Below are positions 30,565 to 34,729 of a DNA stretch of 34,729 bases, in pieces. The notes under the pieces were generated by a model. The model was not told where the DNA came from. It ran no database searches and worked only from the letters and a program-made list of their open reading frames with translations. The stretch comes from Planctomycetia bacterium (lineage in GTDB: Bacteria; Planctomycetota; Phycisphaerae; FEN-1346). Every line of letters starts with the position of its first letter. The first letter of the stretch is position 1. The stretch spans positions 3,746 to 38,474 of the forward strand of contig PMZT01000290.1 in the NCBI GenBank assembly GCA_003170085.1, in the 5' to 3' direction. Made by a program: the position numbers and the translations under genes.

Positions 30565-31633
30565 AATCCTCATCGGCGCCATGCGCTTCCGCGACCGCAA
30601 AAGCGCTGCTGAAATCATCCATAAAGCCATTGATTACGGCTTCAATTATATCGACACATCGCCGTGTTATTGCCATAAAAGTGAAACCGAGAACTCCGAG
30701 GCCTGGGTCGGCGAGGCCCTGTCGGCCCCCGGATACAGAGAACGCGTGATGGTATCCACGAAATGCGCGCCGGGCGACGGCGGCAGAGGCCTGGGGCCTT
30801 TTGTGCCGGCCCAGGGGTTTGGCGTGCGGACAAAAGAACAGCTTGCGCAGGTTTTTAACCAGTCGCTTCGCAGGCTCGGCATGCAGAGCCTTGACTATTA
30901 CCACCTCTGGACCACACACACCATGGAGCAGTTCGACGCCGCCATGCAGCCGGGCGGCTGGTACGACGGCGTGATGGAGTATAAAAAGAACGGGGCGTTC
31001 AACCACCTCGGCATTACGACACATGCCGGCCCGGACACCATCATCGCGTTCCTTGAAACGGGAAAATTCGAGACCGTGACGCTTCCGCTTAACGTTATCA
31101 ACCTGACACGGCTCACGGCGGTTGACTATTGCGCGAAAAAAAATATTCCCGTGATTGCCATGAACCCGCTGGCGGGCGGGTTCTGCGCAGCAAACGGCCG
31201 TCTGAAAGAGCTCGCGTTCCGCTACCTCATGGCCCTGCCCAATGTCCATATTCTGGCGGGATTTTCCGCAGCAAACGAGGTGGACTACGCAAAGTGGATA
31301 CTGGACACGGCGCCCAACTACAAACAATCCGCAGACCAGATCCTTGCTAAGGTAGACCGGCTCATAGACGCCAGAGAGCCCCGCTGCACGTCATGCGGCT
31401 ACTGCCAGCCGTGCCCGAACAATATTAACCTGGGCGCATGCCTTTCCTATTACAATATTTATAAGTACATGAAAATCCCGCACGCAAAAAAATCCTTCAA
31501 GGAAAAACAATGGGAAGACGGCCTACGCCTTGACCGGTGCACCGCCTGCGGTGCCTGCTCTGCACGGTGTCCCAATCAACTGCCGCTTCAGGACATCATC
31601 CGTGACGCGCAAAAGCTGCTGTATGAAAAGTAA
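30548..31633 (+). CDS. aldo/keto reductase with C-terminal ferredoxin-type 4Fe-4S motifs
   Basis: The protein has 361 residues. The barrel starts with ILIGAMRF, AIDYGFNYIDTSPCY (Asp and Tyr of the catalytic tetrad) and MVSTKCAP (Lys); the fourth residue, His, lies in LDYYHLW. GITTHAG and VIAMNPLAGG follow. Residues about 278-345 carry CTSCGYCQPCPNNIN and CTACGACSARCPNQLP, two ferredoxin-like cysteine sets, each with the last Cys followed by Pro. Such fusions form a known group of predicted iron-sulfur aldo/keto reductases; the natural substrate is not known to me. The insertion between residues 55 and 95 is longer than in plain members. It is divergent from parE and ends at a strong terminator. 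Confidence 0.9.
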   Translation: MIPLSKILIGAMRFRDRKSAAEIIHKAIDYGFNYIDTSPCYCHKSETENSEAWVGEALSAPGYRERVMVSTKCAPGDGGRGLGPFVPAQGFGVRTKEQLAQVFNQSLRRLGMQSLDYYHLWTTHTMEQFDAAMQPGGWYDGVMEYKKNGAFNHLGITTHAGPDTIIAFLETGKFETVTLPLNVINLTRLTAVDYCAKKNIPVIAMNPLAGGFCAANGRLKELAFRYLMALPNVHILAGFSAANEVDYAKWILDTAPNYKQSADQILAKVDRLIDAREPRCTSCGYCQPCPNNINLGACLSYYNIYKYMKIPHAKKSFKEKQWEDGLRLDRCTACGACSARCPNQLPLQDIIRDAQKLLYEK

Positions 31634-31639
31634 AATAAA

Positions 31640-31671
31640 AATGCCCCTTTTCCGTTAGGAAAAGGGGCATT
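31640..31671. terminator. bidirectional intrinsic terminator
   Basis: AATGCCCCTTTTCC (31640-31653), loop GTTA, GGAAAAGGGGCATT (31658-31671): a perfect 14-base stem between the convergent reductase and TPR genes. The A-rich flank on the left serves as the T-run for the minus strand; on the plus strand the T-run is weak. Confidence 0.85.
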
Positions 31672-31698
31672 ACATTCTGAAAACAGCAGGACGATTGC

Positions 31699-34600
31699 TT
31701 ATTTCCCTTTTTTCGTCCCCGCTTCCTCCTGAATCTGCTTGTCGTTGGGATCGAGCTTTACCGCTTTGCCCAGATGGAGCTGGTATTCGGCCTGGTTTTT
31801 CTGGACTTTAGCCATCTTGGCAAGCCCGAGCTCCGCGAGCGCGTAATTCGGGTCCGCCTTGAGCGCGCGGTCGTAAAAAGTTTTCGCCCACGGCAGTTTC
31901 GACTGCATGAGGTACACCTCGGCGCGCTCATACATGGCGGGCGCGAAGTTGGGATTGATATACGATATTTCCTTGTACGTTTCGAGCGCATCGTCCCACT
32001 TGCCCTGGATAGACTGGATTTTGCCGTAAAGCATGAGCGCGGGGATGTTTTCCGGGTCAGTTGCCGTAATGTCCTTGATCGTGCTCTCGGCCGTGGCATA
32101 GACGCCGGAGAGGTACAGCGCCTCGGCGTATTTGAGCAGGGTCTTGGGATCGCGTTTCTTCTGGACAATCGCCTGCATCACGTCGAGCGCCTTTTTCGCC
32201 TGACCCGTGGATTTGTACAACTCGAACAGCGTCATTTTAATGTTCTCGTCGTCAGGCTTCAGACGGTCAGCCTTTTCCAGCAAATCAAGCGCTTCTTTGG
32301 AGCGGTCGGTCTCGATGTATCCCTGGGCAAGCGGCACCATGAACTTCGGCTCGTTTGCCTTGAGCGCGTTGGCCATTTCGAGGAACACCATGGCGTCGTT
32401 CACCTTGTGTTTGGAAAGCAGGATTTCGCCTATTTTTCCTGCGGCGTCCGCGTTCTCCGGGTCGAGCTGGATGAATTTGCGGTACGCGTCGAGTTCTTCC
32501 TTGTCCTTGGAAAGCTTGCCGTACACCTGCCCCATTTCGAACCACATGGCGGGGATGGTGTCGGCGAGCGCCGCGCACTTTTTAAGCAGGCCGAGCGCCT
32601 TGTCGAGCGTCGCCTTCTGCTTTGCATAGTACAGGCCCGCGGCGAGGAAACTTTTATAGTCCTTGGGGAACATGACTGTGTTGTCCTCGTACATCTTCGC
32701 GGCCGCGGCTGGATTCGTTGCTTCTGTCAGCTGGGCCTTGCGCAGCGAGGCATCGGGATCATGCACGCTGGTGAACTTCGTGTAGACCGTATAGACTTCG
32801 AGCGCCTTTGCCTGGTTTCCCGTTTTATCGTAGGCGTCGCCGAGCAGCTTTAACACCGTAACGGCACCCGCATGCTTCACAGTGGCCTTCGCATTAATTT
32901 CGCGGAAACGCTCGAATAGTTCTATGGTCTTTTTATAGTCCTTGGTATAGTAACACGACTGGCCGTAGATGAATATGAAATCCAAGGTCCTGGCGGCTTC
33001 GCTCGGTACCATCGAGAGATACTTGACCGCCTCATCGTAATTTTTCGTATTGAACGCCGCCTCCCCCACCGATTTCGCGACGGAGACGTCCTTCGGGTTC
33101 TTGTCGAGGTACTTCTTATACATTGAAAGCGCCTGGGATGCCTTGTTCTGCTTTGTATACAGGTCGCCCAGGGCCTTGTAGTCCGCGGTCGCGTCGGGGT
33201 TCATCGCGATTGACTGTTCATAGGAGATCACGGCCTCGTTGACCTCGCCGTTGCTCGCCTGGCACTTGGCCAGCGAAGAGAGCACGGTCACGTTTCTCGG
33301 ATCGAGCGCCAGCGCCTTCTGGTACATCGCGACTGCCTTGGCATATGATCCCTGTTTCTGGTAGATCGCGCCGAGCGATGCGTACATCGCGGCATCGGCC
33401 TCACCTGCCGCGACCGCGCCCGCAAGTGCCTTGCCCACCTCGTCGGGCGTGCCTTTCGACATCACGAGCTCGTTATAGCGTTTGTAAAACCCCTTGATGG
33501 AGGGATCCGCCTTGAGCGCGGCGCGGTAGGCAACGAGGGCGCCGGCCATGTCTTTCTGCTCGTACAGCATGTCGCCGAGGTTTTTCTGCGCGGCAGCGTC
33601 GGCCGGGTTGAGCGTCACGTATTTCTTGAGATACACGGCGGCGTCGGCGGTGTTGCCGGCCTTCACCGCGATATCGTAGAGGGTCTTGAACACCTCGGGG
33701 TTCGTGGGCGTAAGGACCGCGAGTTCCTTGAAAATATCGGTTGCCTTTGTGCAATTCTTGCTCTTGTAGCACGCCTGCCCGTACAGAAGCAGGAAGGAGG
33801 CGGTCTTTGCGTCGGCGCCAGTAACCATGCCCAGATATTTCACGGCCTCGTCATAGTTCTTTTTCTTGTTTTCGAATTCGCCGATAGCCATGGCGGTCTT
33901 GGAATCGTTGGGGTTCTTTTCCAGGCATTTCTTGTACATATCCATGGCCTGGTCGTTTTTATTCTGCTTCGCATACAGGTCGGCAAGCGCCCTGTATTCT
34001 TTTATGTCCTGAGGATTGAGGGCGACCACCTGTTCGTAGGTGATGGTGGCTTCCTTCACGTTGCCGTTCTTTGCCTGGCAGAACGCAAGAGCGGAGAGGG
34101 CCTCGTTGCTGCGCGGGTCAAGCTGGAGGGCCTTGGTGTACATCTCGATTGCCTTGGGGTAATTTGCCGCATTCTTGTACACCGCGCCGAGGGTCATATA
34201 CATCGCGGCATCGGCCTCGCCCGCGGCGATGGCGCCCTTGAGGGCCTTGACGATGTTCTCCTGCACGCCCTTTGCGGTCACCAGTTCGACATACCGTTTG
34301 TAAAAGCCCTTGGCCGCGGGGTCTGCAAGGAGCGCGGCGTTATAGGCCGCCAGCGCGCCGTCCGCGTTTTTCTCCTCATACAGAATGTCGCCGAGGTTCT
34401 TCTGCGCCGCGGCGTCGGCCGGCTTGAGGCTGAGGTATTTTTTGAGATACATGGAAGCGTCTTTTTTGGTGCCGCCCTCTTTTGAGGAAATATCGTACAG
34501 CATCCTGAACACTTCGGGATTGAGCGGCGTCAGCTTCGCAAGCTGGAGAAGCACTTCAGAGGCCTTTTTGAAATTCTTGGCATTATAGCATGCCTGCGAG

Positions 34601-34729
34601 TATTTGAAGAGAAACTCCTTGCTGTTTGTTTCGGCTCCTCCCACCATGCCGTAATATTTCATGGCTTCGTCGTAATTCTTCTGGTTGTTGAGGTAATCAC
34701 CCACGATAAGGGCGATCTTGGAGTTCTGC
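31699..34729 (-). CDS. very large TPR repeat protein, 5' end outside the window
   Basis: The frame is open to the window edge, so at least 1,009 residues are present and the N-terminus is missing; the GTG at 34704 is internal, since homologous sequence continues upstream of it. The whole visible protein is tetratricopeptide repeats, about 34 residues each, for instance YTKALQLDPRSNEALSALAF and YQKALALDPRNVTVLSSLAK. A block of 272-273 residues is tandemly duplicated (33799-34614 and 32980-33798), and the upstream edge starts with the end of a further block. It ends EEAGTKKGK. Such proteins are scaffolds, often envelope-associated. Its start and export signal cannot be seen. Confidence 0.85.
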   Translation of the reverse strand, partial: QNSKIALIVGDYLNNQKNYDEAMKYYGMVGGAETNSKEFLFKYSQACYNAKNFKKASEVLLQLAKLTPLNPEVFRMLYDISSKEGGTKKDASMYLKKYLSLKPADAAAQKNLGDILYEEKNADGALAAYNAALLADPAAKGFYKRYVELVTAKGVQENIVKALKGAIAAGEADAAMYMTLGAVYKNAANYPKAIEMYTKALQLDPRSNEALSALAFCQAKNGNVKEATITYEQVVALNPQDIKEYRALADLYAKQNKNDQAMDMYKKCLEKNPNDSKTAMAIGEFENKKKNYDEAVKYLGMVTGADAKTASFLLLYGQACYKSKNCTKATDIFKELAVLTPTNPEVFKTLYDIAVKAGNTADAAVYLKKYVTLNPADAAAQKNLGDMLYEQKDMAGALVAYRAALKADPSIKGFYKRYNELVMSKGTPDEVGKALAGAVAAGEADAAMYASLGAIYQKQGSYAKAVAMYQKALALDPRNVTVLSSLAKCQASNGEVNEAVISYEQSIAMNPDATADYKALGDLYTKQNKASQALSMYKKYLDKNPKDVSVAKSVGEAAFNTKNYDEAVKYLSMVPSEAARTLDFIFIYGQSCYYTKDYKKTIELFERFREINAKATVKHAGAVTVLKLLGDAYDKTGNQAKALEVYTVYTKFTSVHDPDASLRKAQLTEATNPAAAAKMYEDNTVMFPKDYKSFLAAGLYYAKQKATLDKALGLLKKCAALADTIPAMWFEMGQVYGKLSKDKEELDAYRKFIQLDPENADAAGKIGEILLSKHKVNDAMVFLEMANALKANEPKFMVPLAQGYIETDRSKEALDLLEKADRLKPDDENIKMTLFELYKSTGQAKKALDVMQAIVQKKRDPKTLLKYAEALYLSGVYATAESTIKDITATDPENIPALMLYGKIQSIQGKWDDALETYKEISYINPNFAPAMYERAEVYLMQSKLPWAKTFYDRALKADPNYALAELGLAKMAKVQKNQAEYQLHLGKAVKLDPNDKQIQEEAGTKKGK
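32980..34614 (-). repeat. tandem super-repeat of eight TPRs within the large TPR gene
   Basis: Unit 1 (33799-34614, 816 bases) and unit 2 (32980-33798, 819 bases) align along their whole length: FLFKYSQACY / FLLLYGQACY / FIFIYGQSCY mark successive borders 272 and 273 residues apart. PADAAAQKNLGD and AAGEADAAMY are identical between the units. Confidence 0.8.

Noticed and set aside
1-34729. tRNA or rRNA genes
   Set aside because: I saw no cloverleaf with TTCGA-type T-arm and matching acceptor stem, and no rRNA-like conserved words, in any spacer.
24468-34729. Functional link between the sulfatase cluster and the TPR/topoisomerase genes
   Set aside because: They are separated by the composition breakpoint in purB and probably come from different organisms.

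Overview
The window looks like two unrelated genomes joined inside one gene. Bases 1 to about 23,400 are GC-rich (44 of 60 bases at 22081-22140, hand count). They carry a Planctomycetota-like set: Tat-exported sulfatases, a sodium:solute symporter, a Tat-exported Gfo/Idh oxidoreductase, a GH53 endo-galactanase, and many short GC-rich palindromic repeats. From about 23,400 on the composition is more moderate (28 of 60 at 24121-24180; 35 of 60 at 23881-23940), intergenic DNA is AT-rich, and the genes (parE/parC of the short type, TPR proteins, a YhcC-like radical SAM protein, a ferredoxin-type aldo/keto reductase) suggest a Fibrobacterota- or Spirochaetota-like organism (low confidence on the phylum). 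The switch falls inside purB, in its most conserved stretch, with the reading frame intact. This is the expected look of an assembly chimera, though recombination cannot be excluded from sequence alone.

Left part. A lipoprotein gene (269-1117, +) converges on a sodium:solute symporter (1130-3340, -). A 600-base spacer filled with palindromic repeats leads, through a good sigma70-like promoter, to a 1,238-residue exported protein (4006-7722) joining two EF-hands, a metallo-beta-lactamase (AtsA/RNase Z-like) domain and two parallel beta-helices. Bases 7723-8358 are a graveyard: an IS630-type transposase start, a repeat, a VOC/glyoxalase C-terminus and a signal-peptide fragment. A Tat-exported Gfo/Idh protein and a GH53 galactanase follow on +. 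A gene tail cut by an ISAs1-family remnant (11002-11363) marks the end of the + block.

The block 11313-22745 runs on the minus strand: sulfatase, putative TIM-barrel lipoprotein, sulfatase, alpha/beta-hydrolase esterase, then three sulfatases in tandem with 10-13 base spacing. All five sulfatases have a Tat signal and a Cys-type formylglycine motif. With the galactanase, esterase, Gfo/Idh protein, symporter and MBL protein, this reads as a cluster for degrading a sulfated, galactose-containing polysaccharide (inference). No sulfatase-maturating enzyme is in the window. Short palindromes occur between these genes and also in frame inside at least five of them, often just after the export signal.

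Right part. Divergent from purB is a secreted TPR protein (24468-25553), followed by a radical SAM gene, converging on a parE-parC pair (28612-30417 and 26700-28610, minus). parE appears to be leaderless. An aldo/keto reductase (30548-31633) and a large TPR protein, cut by the window end (31699-34729, minus), converge on a strong shared terminator. The large TPR protein contains a 272-273 residue tandem duplication.
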